DNA of 64,000 bases from Deferrisomatales bacterium (GCA_024277875.1 JAJRUI010000038.1:50544-114543); one strand, 5' to 3'; counted from the first letter of the stretch, positions 16,158 through 25,340 are shown. Translations and numbers: made by a program. Notes: generated from the letters alone by a model not told the origin.

Positions 16158-17954
16158 CTACGGACCGGTACAGCCTGCCCGCTGCTCCCCGGGGCCGGCG
16201 AGACTGGACACGGTGTTCACGGGGTTGAAGTCGTCGATACAGTTGTCCCGCAGGTCGAGGCTTTGCAGGCTGGACAGTCCGGACAGGGCGCTCACATCCG
16301 AGATCGCGTTGTTCCGTAACTCCAGGCTCTCCAAGGCGCCGAGTCCCGCCAGGGGAGATACGTCCGACACGGCGTTGCCCGACAAATACAGGTCGACCAA
16401 CCCCGTGAGACCCGCCAAGGCGGTGACGTCGGTGATAGCGTTGCTCTGCAATTCCAGGTAGGCCAGAGCCGTAAGCTCCTGCAGCGGTGCCAAATCCTGG
16501 ACGGCGTTGTCGGACAGGTACAGTTCGGTGAGGACGGAGAGTTCGGCCAGCGCCGACAGGTCCGCGACGGCGTTCTGCGAAAGGTCGAGCGACTCCAGCC
16601 GGGTCAGGCCGGCCAGCGGCGAGATGTCGGCAACCGCGTTGCCGCCCAGCCACAGGTGCCGCAGGCTGGCGAGTTCGGCCAAGGGAGCCAGGGACGCCAC
16701 GTTGTTGTTCGTGAGGGTAAGGGTTTCCAGGGAAGCGAGTTCCGCCAGCGGTGCGAGGTCCCCCACGGCGTTCCCCCAGAGGTTCAGGGTGGTCAGCCCC
16801 GACAGGGCCCCGACCCCTTCCAGGGACCGGATGGCGTAGCTCGCGCACGACAGGGCCGTCAGGCTGGCCAGATCGGCGGCGTCCAGGGAGCCGCCGGTCG
16901 TTTCTTTAACGCAAAGCTCCAGGTTTGGATCGGTGAACACCTCGGTGGTGTCGCCCACTTTCTGGTTCGCCTGGCCGATGATGGACGGCACATGGGACAC
17001 CGGCGAGAAGTCCGCCACGGCGTTCTGGCGGATGATCAACGTCTGCAGGGAGGACAGCCCGCTCAGGGGCGACAGGTCCCGGATCGCGTTCTGATGGAGG
17101 TACAGCGTGGCCAGGGACGTCACCCCCGACAGGGCCGTCAGGTCGGAAATCGCGTTGCCCCCGGCGGACAGGAACTCGAGGGACGCCAGCGGAGAAGTCG
17201 CCGCAAAAGAGAGGTCGGAGATGGCGTTCCCTCCGATGTCGAGGGTTTCCAGGGACGTGAGCCCGGCCAGGGGGGTGGCGTCGGCAACGGCGTTTCCTCC
17301 CAGGTCCAGGGTCGTGAGGGCCGTCAGATCCTGCAAGGGGGAGACGTCCGCGATCGTATTCATCGCGAGTCCCAGGAAGGTCAGATCGGTCCGGGCCGCC
17401 AAAGGGGACAGGTCGGCCACCGCGTTGCCCGCCAGGTTGATCCATGTCAGTGAGGCCAGGTCCGCCAGGGGCCCGATGTCCTGCACCGCGTTGTCCATGG
17501 CCTCGAGGCTCGTGAGCGAGGAGAGCACCCCGATCCCCCGCAGGTCGCCAATCGCCCACTGGTCGCACGTCAGGGCCGTCAGGGCTGCAACGTCGTCGGG
17601 GTCCAGGCTCCCGCCAGCCTGTTCCCGCACACACGCGCGCAACATTGGGTCCGCGAACGGGGCGTCCCAGCCGTTGCAATCCTGGTCCACCCCGTCGTCC
17701 CAGGTGTCGGAGGCGCCCGGGTTGATCGTGCCATCGGCATCGTCGCAGTCGCCAGAGAGTTGCGCCAGTTCAGACGCCTTGTAGTAGCCCTCCGGCCGTT
17801 CCTCCTGGACGAGGGTGGAACCGTCGGAAAAACCGTCCGCGTCCGCGTCCTTGTACCATGTCGTGGGTTTGAAACCGCCGCCCCCTCCCCCACCGCAACC
17901 AACCATCGCCGCCACGAGCAGGACGCCCCAAACTTGGAAAAAGGTCCGCCTCAT
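16158..17954 (-). CDS. Leucine-rich-repeat lipoprotein with MopE-like calcium motif
   Basis: The 598-residue product starts with a signal peptide ending in a lipobox (VAAMVGC, Cys20) and a seven-glycine linker. Residues about 34-95 hold a MopE-type metal-binding motif (DADADGFSDG, then GDCDDAD and DGVDQDCNG), which in other proteins binds calcium. Two blocks of 22-residue internalin/SDS22-like leucine-rich repeats follow (consensus L..L..L.L..NAV.DLSPLA.L). Each block is headed by the same cap module, FADP.L..CV near residue 99 and FTDPNLELCV near 340, so the gene grew by internal duplication. Such proteins usually mediate binding at the cell surface. The ATG at 17954 has an AGGAGGG site. It lies between repeats A2 and B2. 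Confidence 0.85.
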   Translation of the reverse strand: MRRTFFQVWGVLLVAAMVGCGGGGGGGFKPTTWYKDADADGFSDGSTLVQEERPEGYYKASELAQLSGDCDDADGTINPGASDTWDDGVDQDCNGWDAPFADPMLRACVREQAGGSLDPDDVAALTALTCDQWAIGDLRGIGVLSSLTSLEAMDNAVQDIGPLADLASLTWINLAGNAVADLSPLAARTDLTFLGLAMNTIADVSPLQDLTALTTLDLGGNAVADATPLAGLTSLETLDIGGNAISDLSFAATSPLASLEFLSAGGNAISDLTALSGVTSLATLYLHQNAIRDLSPLSGLSSLQTLIIRQNAVADFSPVSHVPSIIGQANQKVGDTTEVFTDPNLELCVKETTGGSLDAADLASLTALSCASYAIRSLEGVGALSGLTTLNLWGNAVGDLAPLAELASLETLTLTNNNVASLAPLAELASLRHLWLGGNAVADISPLAGLTRLESLDLSQNAVADLSALAELSVLTELYLSDNAVQDLAPLQELTALAYLELQSNAITDVTALAGLTGLVDLYLSGNAVSDVSPLAGLGALESLELRNNAISDVSALSGLSSLQSLDLRDNCIDDFNPVNTVSSLAGPGEQRAGCTGP

Positions 17955-17999
17955 CGGATTCCCTCCTGTGTGGAGAAAAGGATGGTCGTAGCTTCCGTG

Positions 18000-18028
18000 A
18001 CGATATCCCCACCCCCGCTGCGTCGCAA
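18000..18028 (-). promoter_or_regulatory. Sigma-70-like promoter of the LRR lipoprotein gene
   Basis: On the minus strand TTGCGA (18023-18028) is 17 bp from TATCGT (18000-18005), about 45 bp before the ATG at 17954. It lies in the short gap next to the lutBC stop, so the LRR gene probably does not depend on lut read-through. Confidence 0.5.
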
Positions 18029-18049
18029 ACGCGAACGGAGAGACAGTCG

Positions 18050-20074
18050 CTACAGGAGCCAGTGGACCACCCGCCCCGGGCCGTGGACGCCGGCGGTCAG
18101 GGTGCCCTCGATGTCGCCGGTGCGGCTGGGCCCGGTGACGAGGACGAGCCGGGCGGGCAGGGCCGCCTTCCCCAGGAGCGCGGCGAGGTCGTCCACCCCG
18201 GCGTCCGCCCACCCCACGGCCAGGTGTACCGGCGGCAGCAGGGAGGCCAGGGTTCCCAGCCCGGAGCCGGACGGGAACGCGAGGCTCCCGGTCTCGGCCA
18301 CGAACGCCGGGCACCAGGTGACGCCCAGGTCTGCCGACGCCAGGGCGTCGCGGTCCCAGGCGCCGTCGGGACCGGGGGCCACCACCCGGCACCCTGCCCG
18401 CTCCAGCGCGGCCCGGGCCGCGACCGCCAGTTCGGCCGGCCACCCGGCCCGGGGCGCGGCCACGGTCCGGGCGCCGAGGTCCCGGACGAACGCCTCCAGC
18501 AGGCCGCCGAACGCCTCCGGGGCGACGCGGGCCACCTCGGTGCCGGCCGACGCGGCGCTGGCCTCGTACCGGGCGACGGGCGAGCCTGCGCCGCCCCGGG
18601 GACGGACGGCCGGAGCATCCCCCCCAGCCCCGGCCGGCCGGCCGTCCCCCGGCTCCGGCGCCGGTTCCACCGCCCGTGCCGGCTCGGCCGGCGGCGCGGG
18701 ACTCCGGCCGGCCCACCACTCCCGAAAACCGGGCCCGGGCTCGGGTTCGGGCAGCCGGCGGCACCGGGTCCAGGCGCGCACCGCGCCGGTGTCCGGCTCG
18801 GGCACCAGGGGTGCCGCGCCCGACCGCAGCAGCGCCCGGAGGCCGGCCAAGCCGGCCCGGTACAGGGCGGGCCTGGCGGCCGCGGCCGCGGCCGCCCCCG
18901 CGACCCGGGACCCGGAACGGCGCTCCCGGAGCCGGCGGTGGTACGCGGGCAAGGGGATCCGGACCGGGCACACCTCGGCGCACCGGCCGCACAGGGTGCA
19001 CGCGTGGGGCAGGTCGGGGAACGCGTCCGCGCCCCACAGAAGTGGCGACAGCACGCTGCCCATGGGGCCCGGGTACACGGATCCGTACGCGTGGCCGCCC
19101 ACGGCCCGGTAGACCGGGCAGTGGTTCAGGCAGCTCCCGCAGTGGAGGCAGTGGAGCACCTCCCGCAGCGGTCCGCCCGCCAGGGCGGTGCGGCCGTTGT
19201 CCACCAGGATCACGTGGAGTTCGGACGGCCCCTCCCCGTCCCCGGGCCGGCGGGGGCCGGTGGTCAGGCTGACGTAACTCGAGATCACCTGGCCGCTAGC
19301 CGACCGGGTGAGCAGGGCCAGGAACCCGGGCAGGTCCCCGAGGCCCGGGATCAGCTTGTCGATGCCCACCACGGCCAGGTGTACCCGGGGCAGGCTGGTC
19401 ACCATCCGGCCGTTGCCCTCGTTGGTGACAAGCACCAGGGTCCCGGTCTCGGCCACCGCGAAGTTGGCGCCGGTGATCCCCAGGCCCGCGGACAGGAACC
19501 GCTGCCGGAGTTCGCGGCGGGCCACCTCCACGAGCCCCTTCACGTCCAGGTCCGCACGGGCGCCCAGGGCGCCGGCGAACAGCGCGCCCACCTGGGCCCG
19601 GCTGCGGTGGATCGCAGGCGCCAGGATGTGGGACGGCCGCTCCCCGGCGAGCTGGATGATGAACTCCCCCAGGTCGGTCTCGGTCACCGGGACCCCGGCG
19701 GCCTCCAGTGCCCCGTTGAGGCCGACCTCCTCGGCGGTCATGGACTTGGCCTTGACCGCGTGGGCCACCCCCCGGGTCCGGGCCAGGTCCACCGCGATCC
19801 GCCGCGCCTCGGCCGCGTCCCGGGCCCGGTGCACCGTGCCCCCGGCTGCCTCGACCCGTTCCGCGAACCGGGCCGCGTGCCCCTCCAGGTCGGCCGACAC
19901 CGCGAGCTTCCGGTCCCGGCCCCACGCGCGCAGGGCGTCGAAGCCGGGCCACGCGGCCACGGCAGCGGCCCGGCGCGCCTCGAGCACCGCCGTGGTCTTG
20001 CGCACCGCGGCCCGGAGCGCGCCGTCGGCCAGGGCATGGGCTGCCGCGGCCCGGAATCGGTGGGGGCGGCTCAC
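18050..20074 (-). CDS. LutB-LutC fusion, lactate utilization iron-sulfur protein
   Basis: The 674-residue protein joins the two LUD-fold subunits of the LutABC L-lactate oxidation complex. Residues 1 to about 410 are LutB: a LUD domain with TGANFAVAETGTLVLVTNEGNGR, then two 4Fe-4S motifs, CLHCGSCLNHCP and CTLCGRCAEVCP. An Ala/Pro/Gly-rich linker (about 410-500) leads to a C-terminal LutC-like LUD domain with FVAETGSLAFPSG, VTGPSRTGDIEGTLTAGVHGP and a final HWLL. LutB and LutC are usually separate genes, so the fusion is notable. Its ATG overlaps the lutA stop (ATGA). Lactate or another 2-hydroxyacid is the expected substrate, with electrons passing to the quinone pool or another carrier. Its last 75 bp are copied as repeat B1. 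Confidence 0.9.
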   Translation of the reverse strand: MSRPHRFRAAAAHALADGALRAAVRKTTAVLEARRAAAVAAWPGFDALRAWGRDRKLAVSADLEGHAARFAERVEAAGGTVHRARDAAEARRIAVDLARTRGVAHAVKAKSMTAEEVGLNGALEAAGVPVTETDLGEFIIQLAGERPSHILAPAIHRSRAQVGALFAGALGARADLDVKGLVEVARRELRQRFLSAGLGITGANFAVAETGTLVLVTNEGNGRMVTSLPRVHLAVVGIDKLIPGLGDLPGFLALLTRSASGQVISSYVSLTTGPRRPGDGEGPSELHVILVDNGRTALAGGPLREVLHCLHCGSCLNHCPVYRAVGGHAYGSVYPGPMGSVLSPLLWGADAFPDLPHACTLCGRCAEVCPVRIPLPAYHRRLRERRSGSRVAGAAAAAAARPALYRAGLAGLRALLRSGAAPLVPEPDTGAVRAWTRCRRLPEPEPGPGFREWWAGRSPAPPAEPARAVEPAPEPGDGRPAGAGGDAPAVRPRGGAGSPVARYEASAASAGTEVARVAPEAFGGLLEAFVRDLGARTVAAPRAGWPAELAVAARAALERAGCRVVAPGPDGAWDRDALASADLGVTWCPAFVAETGSLAFPSGSGLGTLASLLPPVHLAVGWADAGVDDLAALLGKAALPARLVLVTGPSRTGDIEGTLTAGVHGPGRVVHWLL
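18053..18127. repeat. Repeat B, copy 2 (inside the lutBC 3' end)
   Basis: This is the functional source sequence of repeat B1 at 15936-16010. It lies in the same orientation and contains the end of the lutBC coding region. Confidence 0.75.
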
Positions 20075-20835
20075 CGACGCCCTCCGCCGCGGGCTTCATA
20101 CGCCTCGGCCAGGACCTGGGCCAGGTGGGCGAACCGCAGTTGCCGCCGGCCGAGGCGCCGGGCGCCCCCGGCCAGGTGGGTCAGGCAGCTCATGTCCAGG
20201 GACACCACCGTGGTCGCGCCGGTGGCGGCCACGGCGTCGAGCTTGTCCCGCAACAACCGGCCCGACAGCTCGGGCTGCTTGATGCTGAAGCTGCCCCCGA
20301 ACCCGCAGCACACCGGGCCGTCCCCCAGGGGCACGAACCCGTCCCCCAGGAGCTGGGACAGATAGTCCTCGGCGACTCCCCGCAGCCCCACCCCGCGCAG
20401 GGTGCGGCAGCTGGCGTGGTAGGTGGTGGGGGTCGGCGCGGGGTGGGGCGGCACCCGGACCACCCCGAGCACCCGGTGCAGGTACTCGCACAGCTCCCAG
20501 GTGCGGCCGGCCAGCGCCTCGAACCGGCGCAGCAGGCGCGGGTGGTCCTGGAACAGGGCCGGGTACCCGTTTCGCACCGTGTCCACGCACGACGCGCTCG
20601 GGGCGACCACGGCGTCGGCCCCCTCGAACACCTCCAGGAAGTGGCGGGCCAGCCGCCGGGCCCCGTCCGGGTCCCCGGTGTTGAGCCACGGCTGGCCGCA
20701 ACAGGTCTGCGCCTCGGGGAACGACACCGCCACCCCCAGGGATTCCAGGACGGCCACGGACGCCCGGCCCACCGACGGGTACAGCGCGTCCACCGAGCAG
20801 GTCAGCAGCAGCGAAACCCGGCGCCGTTCACCCAC
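20071..20835 (-). CDS. lutA: LutA-type (CCG-domain) subunit of the lactate oxidation complex
   Basis: The 254-residue protein has two cysteine-rich CCG domains: QTCCGQPWLNTGD near residue 47 and CCGFGGSFSIKQPELS near residue 180, which bind a non-cubane Fe-S cluster in related heterodisulfide reductase-like and LutA/GlcF proteins. It forms the catalytic complex with LutB and LutC. The GTG at 20835 is chosen because an AAGGGG site lies upstream; another in-frame GTG two codons earlier is possible. It follows the thiolase gene by 16 bp and overlaps lutBC by 4 bp. Confidence 0.88.
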   Translation of the reverse strand: MGERRRVSLLLTCSVDALYPSVGRASVAVLESLGVAVSFPEAQTCCGQPWLNTGDPDGARRLARHFLEVFEGADAVVAPSASCVDTVRNGYPALFQDHPRLLRRFEALAGRTWELCEYLHRVLGVVRVPPHPAPTPTTYHASCRTLRGVGLRGVAEDYLSQLLGDGFVPLGDGPVCCGFGGSFSIKQPELSGRLLRDKLDAVAATGATTVVSLDMSCLTHLAGGARRLGRRQLRFAHLAQVLAEAYEARGGGRR

Positions 20836-20851
20836 GGGCACACACCCCCCT

Positions 20852-22057
20852 TCAGGCGCCTTCCAGTTCCAGCAGGGTGGCCATGCCCATGCCGCCCCCC
20901 ACGCACAGGGTCGCCACCCCGTAGCGCTCGCCACGCCGCCGCATCTCGTACAGGAGACTCACCACGATCCGCAGCCCCGTGCACCCCACCGGGTGGCCCA
21001 GCCCGATCCCCGAGCCGTTCACGTTCACCTTCTCCCGGTCCAGCCCCAGCCCCTTCTCGCACGCCAGGTACTGGGCCGCGAACGCCTCGTTCACCTCGAA
21101 CAGTCCGATCTCGCCCAGGTCCAGCCCCGCCCGGGCCAGCAGCTTCTGTGTCGCCGGCACCGGGCCGTACCCCATGATCGTCGGGTCCACCCCGGCCGAG
21201 GTCTGGCTCACGACCCGCGCCAGGGGCACGGCCCCCAGCGCCTCGGCCCTGGCCCGGGTGGTCACCACCGCTGCCGCCGCCCCGTCGTTCAGGCCCGACG
21301 CGTTGCCCGCCGTGACCGTGCCGTCCTTGGCGAACGCGGGCTTGAGCCCCGACAGGTCTTCCATCGTCAGCCCGAACCGGGTGTGCTCGTCCGCGTCGAA
21401 CACGGTGTCGCCCTTCTTGCCCCGGATCGTCACCGGCACGATCTCGTCCTTGAACCGCCCCGACCGGGTGGCCGCCTCGGCGTTGGCGTGGCTCCGAAGC
21501 GCCACTTCGTCTTGTTCGGCCCGGCCGATCTCGTACATCCGCGCCAGCTTCTCCGCGGTCTGCCCCATGATCATCCGCTCGCCCAGGAACGTGGAGCCCG
21601 AGTGCAGCAACTCCCACACCGCGTCCACCAGCTTGCCGTCCATCAGCCGCTGGCCCCACCGGGCTCCCGGCAGCACGTAGGGCGCGTTGCTCATGGACTC
21701 GGTGCCCGCCACCAGCACCACCTCGGCGTCCCCGGCCAGGATCTGCTGGCGCGCCGACGCCAGCGCCTGCATCGAACTCGCGCACTGCTTTTGCACGGTG
21801 TAGGCCGGCACCTCCACCGGGATCCCGATGGCCAGGGCCGCCGTGCGCGCGGTGTTGGCCTCGTCCGGACACTGCACGCAGTCCCCCACGATCACCTCGT
21901 CCAGAACCCCCTTGTCGATCCCGGCCCGGGACACGGCCGCCTCCATGGCGATCCCGGCCAACTGGTGGGCCCGCAGCCCCTTCAGACTCCCCCCGAACCG
22001 CCCGATCGCCGTCCGGCACCCGCTCACGATCACCACGTCTTCCGCACGCTTGCCCAT
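20852..22057 (-). CDS. Acetyl-CoA C-acetyltransferase (thiolase)
   Basis: The 401-residue protein is a complete thiolase. The acylated cysteine is in [10 protein letters not shown] (about residue 90), and NEAFA, the histidine in [12 protein letters not shown] and the second catalytic cysteine in TLCVGGGMG are present. It catalyses condensation of two acetyl-CoA or thiolytic cleavage of a 3-oxoacyl-CoA. Its place at the head of the lut operon suggests use in linking acetyl-CoA from lactate oxidation to acetoacetyl-CoA or storage polymers, which is inference. The ATG at 22057 follows GAGGAGG. A sigma-54 promoter lies about 60 bp upstream. Confidence 0.92.
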   Translation of the reverse strand: MGKRAEDVVIVSGCRTAIGRFGGSLKGLRAHQLAGIAMEAAVSRAGIDKGVLDEVIVGDCVQCPDEANTARTAALAIGIPVEVPAYTVQKQCASSMQALASARQQILAGDAEVVLVAGTESMSNAPYVLPGARWGQRLMDGKLVDAVWELLHSGSTFLGERMIMGQTAEKLARMYEIGRAEQDEVALRSHANAEAATRSGRFKDEIVPVTIRGKKGDTVFDADEHTRFGLTMEDLSGLKPAFAKDGTVTAGNASGLNDGAAAAVVTTRARAEALGAVPLARVVSQTSAGVDPTIMGYGPVPATQKLLARAGLDLGEIGLFEVNEAFAAQYLACEKGLGLDREKVNVNGSGIGLGHPVGCTGLRIVVSLLYEMRRRGERYGVATLCVGGGMGMATLLELEGA

Positions 22058-22116
22058 GGGTATCGACGCCTCCTCACGAAGTTCACGGTTGACTGAGAAC
22101 TAGACCTACTAAGACC

Positions 22117-22132
22117 TGCAATTGTATTGCCA
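22117..22132 (-). promoter_or_regulatory. Sigma-54 (RpoN) promoter of the thiolase-lut operon
   Basis: The minus-strand sequence TGGCAATACAATTGCA matches the -24/-12 consensus TGGCAC-N5-TTGCA with GG and GC exactly 10 nt apart. It implies that an enhancer-binding activator controls the operon. A perfect palindrome CGTTCGAACG at 22210-22219, about 80 bp farther upstream, is a possible activator site. The rest of the 240-bp gap holds no gene. Confidence 0.8.
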
Positions 22133-22297
22133 GGATCCGGGGTGGGTGCCTGGTTCCGGCCGGGCGCGAGTGCGGCACCCGATCGCCGCGCCTTCGGAGA
22201 CGATCCGGACGTTCGAACGGCGCGGCGAGTCAAGGGACCGCGCCCGGCGCTCCACCCCCGGGTCGCACGATAACATTTTGTCTTGCCGGGCGGATCG

Positions 22298-23578
22298 TCA
22301 CGCCCCCACGAGGCCCGCCAGGTACGGTCCTTCGGGCACCACGTACGCCCGGTCGTGGGCGGCCACGAGCTCGGTCACGGCCGCTGCCGGATCGGCCACC
22401 GGCACGAGGCCCAGCGACGCGATCTCGTCCGGGTCGAGCCCCGGGCTGTGGAGCAGCACCCGGCCGGCCCGCTCCAGCACCTGGAAGTACGCCTGCACCG
22501 CCCACTGGTCCGGGACGAACCGGGCCGGGTCCCGGTGCCGGGCCCGGAACCCGGCCGCGGACCCGGCCGACCGCACCAGCCGGCCGAACGTGGCGCTGCC
22601 CGCGCCCTCGCCACAGCCGGCCACCCACAGGATCGTGCCCCCCGGCCGGACCAAGTCCTTGACCGCGAACAGGCCCTTGGTGGCCTGGTACAGGGATGCG
22701 TCCAGGGGGTGGCCGCCGCCGGTGGTGATCACCAGGTCTGCCGGAGCTTCCACCCGGACCACGGACAGCTCCCCGGCGATCCGGCACCCGAGGCGGAACG
22801 CGCCCACCGGGTGGCCGGCCACCACGGCTGCGAGCCGCCGGTCCTGGTCGAGCACCGCGTTCACCAGGAATCCGGCGCCCGTTTCCACGGCCACCCGGTC
22901 CACGTGGTCGCGGAACGGGTTTTCCCGGATCCGGCCAAGGGCCACCCCGGGGTGGGCCACCAGGTCGTACCCGTGGAAGAACCGCAGGGTGTCGAACCCG
23001 GCCAGCCCCGGCACCACCGACTTGCCGCCCCCCGAGAACCCGGCGAACCCGTGGGGCTCGATCAGGCCGGTCAGGATCTTGAGGTCGGCGTCCAGGTACC
23101 GGCGGTTCACCTCGATCGGCACCCCCTGGATCTCCCCCACCCGCTGCAGTCCGGCACGATCCCGGCAGTCGTGGTTGACGACCCGGTACGCGCCGGTCAC
23201 GGCCGGTCCGAGGAGTTCGTCCAGGTCCGGGCCCGCGGTGGGGCCGTGCATGCCCGTGGCCACGAGCACCGTGATCGCGCCTCGCGCAACCCCTGCGGCC
23301 TCCAGCGCCCCGAGCACCGGGGGCACGAGGACGCGGTTGGGCACCGGCCGGGTGCGGTCGGAGACCACCACGCACGCGGAGCGCCGGCCCCGGGCGAGCT
23401 GGGCCAGGGGCGGCGAACCGGTCGGGGCGGCCAGCGCTTCGGCCACGGCCCGGTCCGGGTCGGGCAGCCGGGAGGCCGGCCGGGTCTCGAGCACCCGGAC
23501 CCGGTGCGAGCCGGGCAACCGGACCCGGACGGCCCCGCGGCCGCACGGCAGGCCGACCGTGCGTTCTGGCGCGGTCAC
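22298..23578 (-). CDS. LarA-like (nickel-pincer) racemase
   Basis: The 426-residue protein belongs to the lactate racemase LarA/DUF2088 family. It shows VVSDRTRPVPN, a metal-site-like GMHGP, VNHDC and GFSGGGKSVVPGLAG, whose lysine corresponds to the residue that binds the nickel-pincer cofactor in LarA. A C-terminal domain with DLVITTGGGHPLD and YQATKG follows. LarA enzymes interconvert D- and L-lactate; relatives act on other 2-hydroxyacids. The GTG at 23578 overlaps the dctM stop (GTGA), so it is co-translated with a TRAP transporter that probably imports its substrate. Genes for making the cofactor (larB, larC, larE) are not in the window. The histidine of the usual GTHRP is kept in GMHGP. 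Confidence 0.8.
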   Translation of the reverse strand: MTAPERTVGLPCGRGAVRVRLPGSHRVRVLETRPASRLPDPDRAVAEALAAPTGSPPLAQLARGRRSACVVVSDRTRPVPNRVLVPPVLGALEAAGVARGAITVLVATGMHGPTAGPDLDELLGPAVTGAYRVVNHDCRDRAGLQRVGEIQGVPIEVNRRYLDADLKILTGLIEPHGFAGFSGGGKSVVPGLAGFDTLRFFHGYDLVAHPGVALGRIRENPFRDHVDRVAVETGAGFLVNAVLDQDRRLAAVVAGHPVGAFRLGCRIAGELSVVRVEAPADLVITTGGGHPLDASLYQATKGLFAVKDLVRPGGTILWVAGCGEGAGSATFGRLVRSAGSAAGFRARHRDPARFVPDQWAVQAYFQVLERAGRVLLHSPGLDPDEIASLGLVPVADPAAAVTELVAAHDRAYVVPEGPYLAGLVGA

Positions 23579-24852
23579 CGCAGGAACGTCCTCGGCAGGA
23601 ACAGGGACAGCTCGGGCACGTAGGTCACGAGCAGCAGGCACGCGAGCAGGATCGCCAGGAACGGCATCACCCCCTTGCCCACCGTGCCCATGTTCTCGCC
23701 GGTCATGCCCATGGACACGAACAGGTTCAGGCCGAACGGCGGCGTGAGCATGCCGAACTCGATGTTCAGGACCATCACCACCCCGAAGTGCACCAGGTCG
23801 ATCCCGTACCCCTGGAGGGTGTTGGCGAACAGGGGGGCCAGCACGAGCACGGCGCTCACCGTGTCCATGAAACACCCGAGCACCAGCAGCAGCAGGTTCA
23901 CCATGAGCAGGAACAGCCACGGGCTGTGGATGTGGCCCATGATCCAGTCCGCCAGCCGGTTGGGGACCTGCTCCGAGGTGAGCAGCCAGTTGAACGTCAT
24001 CGCGCCGGCCAGCAGGAACAGCAGGCACGACGACAGCACGGCCGCGGACCGGCACGCGTCGGGCAGGTCCCGGACGGTGCACTCCCGGTAGATGAACAGC
24101 TCCACGAACAGGGCGTAGCCCACGCTCACCGCGGCCGCCTCGGTGGGCGTGAACACCCCGGTGTAGATCCCGCCGAGAACGATCACCGGCAGCAGGATCG
24201 CCCAGAACCCCTCCCGGGCCGTGGTGGCGATCCGGGCCAGGGACGGCCGTTCCCCCAGCCGCCACCCGTGGCGGCCGGCCTGGAGCAGGGTGTACGCCAC
24301 CAGGGCGGCGCCGATCATCAAGCCGGGCACCACCCCGGCCATGAACATCTCGGCCACCGACGTGTTCATCACCAGGCAGTACAGGATCATCGGGATCGAC
24401 GGCGGGATGATGATCCCCAGGGACCCGGCCGTGGTGATCACGCCGACCGAGAACCGCTTGGGATAGCCCGCTTCCACCAGGGCCGGGTACATGATCGACC
24501 CGATCGCCACCACCGTGGCCGGACCGGACCCCGAGATGGCCGCGAAGAAGATGCACGCGAGCACCCCGGCCACGGCCAGCCCGCCGGGGAACCACCCCAC
24601 CAGGGACTTGACGAACGCGATCAGCCGCCGCGCGATCGCGCCCCGGGTCATGATCGCGCCGGCCAGGATGAAGAACGGGATCGCGAGCAGCACGAACTTG
24701 TCCAGGGAGTTGAACAGCTGTTCGGGCACCACCTGGAGCGGGGTGGCGGTGTGCAGCCACAGGGCCGCGGTGGTCACCACGATCAGCATCACCCCGACCG
24801 GCATGCCGAGGAGCATCAGGGTGGAGAACCCGAGCACGATCGTCCACATCAT
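23575..24852 (-). CDS. dctM: TRAP transporter large permease subunit
   Basis: The 425-residue protein is the large membrane subunit of a tripartite ATP-independent periplasmic transporter. It has about 12 hydrophobic segments and the family motifs SGSGPATVVAIGSIMYPAL and a mirrored LTPPFGLNLF near the C-terminus. It uses the sodium or proton gradient to move a carboxylate delivered by DctP. The ATG at 24852 overlaps the dctQ stop (ATGA), and its stop overlaps the LarA-like gene. Confidence 0.93.
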   Translation of the reverse strand: MMWTIVLGFSTLMLLGMPVGVMLIVVTTAALWLHTATPLQVVPEQLFNSLDKFVLLAIPFFILAGAIMTRGAIARRLIAFVKSLVGWFPGGLAVAGVLACIFFAAISGSGPATVVAIGSIMYPALVEAGYPKRFSVGVITTAGSLGIIIPPSIPMILYCLVMNTSVAEMFMAGVVPGLMIGAALVAYTLLQAGRHGWRLGERPSLARIATTAREGFWAILLPVIVLGGIYTGVFTPTEAAAVSVGYALFVELFIYRECTVRDLPDACRSAAVLSSCLLFLLAGAMTFNWLLTSEQVPNRLADWIMGHIHSPWLFLLMVNLLLLVLGCFMDTVSAVLVLAPLFANTLQGYGIDLVHFGVVMVLNIEFGMLTPPFGLNLFVSMGMTGENMGTVGKGVMPFLAILLACLLLVTYVPELSLFLPRTFLR

Positions 24853-25340
24853 GGCGCGCGGCCCTCCCCTTCTCCGTCCTGGACGCCCAGCGCGGCCACC
24901 AGGAACATCCGGATCGCCATCAGGGCCGAGAACACCGGAATCGGCAGGTATGCCAGGTACATGGGCAGCTGCATGGCGGGCGAGGTGGTCTCGTACCCGT
25001 AGTTGCGCACCACCAGGCGCGTCCCGAACACCGCGATCACCAGCAGGCACGCGCCCCCGAGCACGTTGACCACGGCCCGCACCACGGCGGCCGGCCGGGG
25101 CGACAGGGAAGCGGTCACCAGGTCCATCGAGAAGTGGGCGCCCAGGCGCACCCCGATGCTCGCGCCCATGAACGCGACGAGGATCCCCACGTACCGGCCG
25201 GCCTCTTCGAACCACGTGAAGCTCACGCCCAGGGCGTACCGGCAAAACACCTGGACGAACGCGACCAGGGCCAGGGACAGGTAGATGAGGGTGAGGGACA
25301 GCTCTTCGAACCGGTGCAGGCGGGTGAGGATCTTGCGCAC
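24849..25340 (-). CDS. dctQ: TRAP transporter small permease subunit
   Basis: The 163-residue protein has four hydrophobic segments and the small-subunit signature around FTWFEEAGRYVGILVAFMGA, followed by GAHFSMDL. It pairs with DctM in the inner membrane. It lies 82 bp after dctP, with a strong hairpin in that gap, and overlaps dctM by 4 bp. Confidence 0.9.
   Translation of the reverse strand: MRKILTRLHRFEELSLTLIYLSLALVAFVQVFCRYALGVSFTWFEEAGRYVGILVAFMGASIGVRLGAHFSMDLVTASLSPRPAAVVRAVVNVLGGACLLVIAVFGTRLVVRNYGYETTSPAMQLPMYLAYLPIPVFSALMAIRMFLVAALGVQDGEGEGRAP

Noticed and set aside
14134..16848. A 904-codon minus-strand open frame over the lipoprotein region
   Set aside because: It is antisense to the first lipoprotein gene and to the repeats, with shadow-type composition. 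Long open frames on the wrong strand are common at this GC content.
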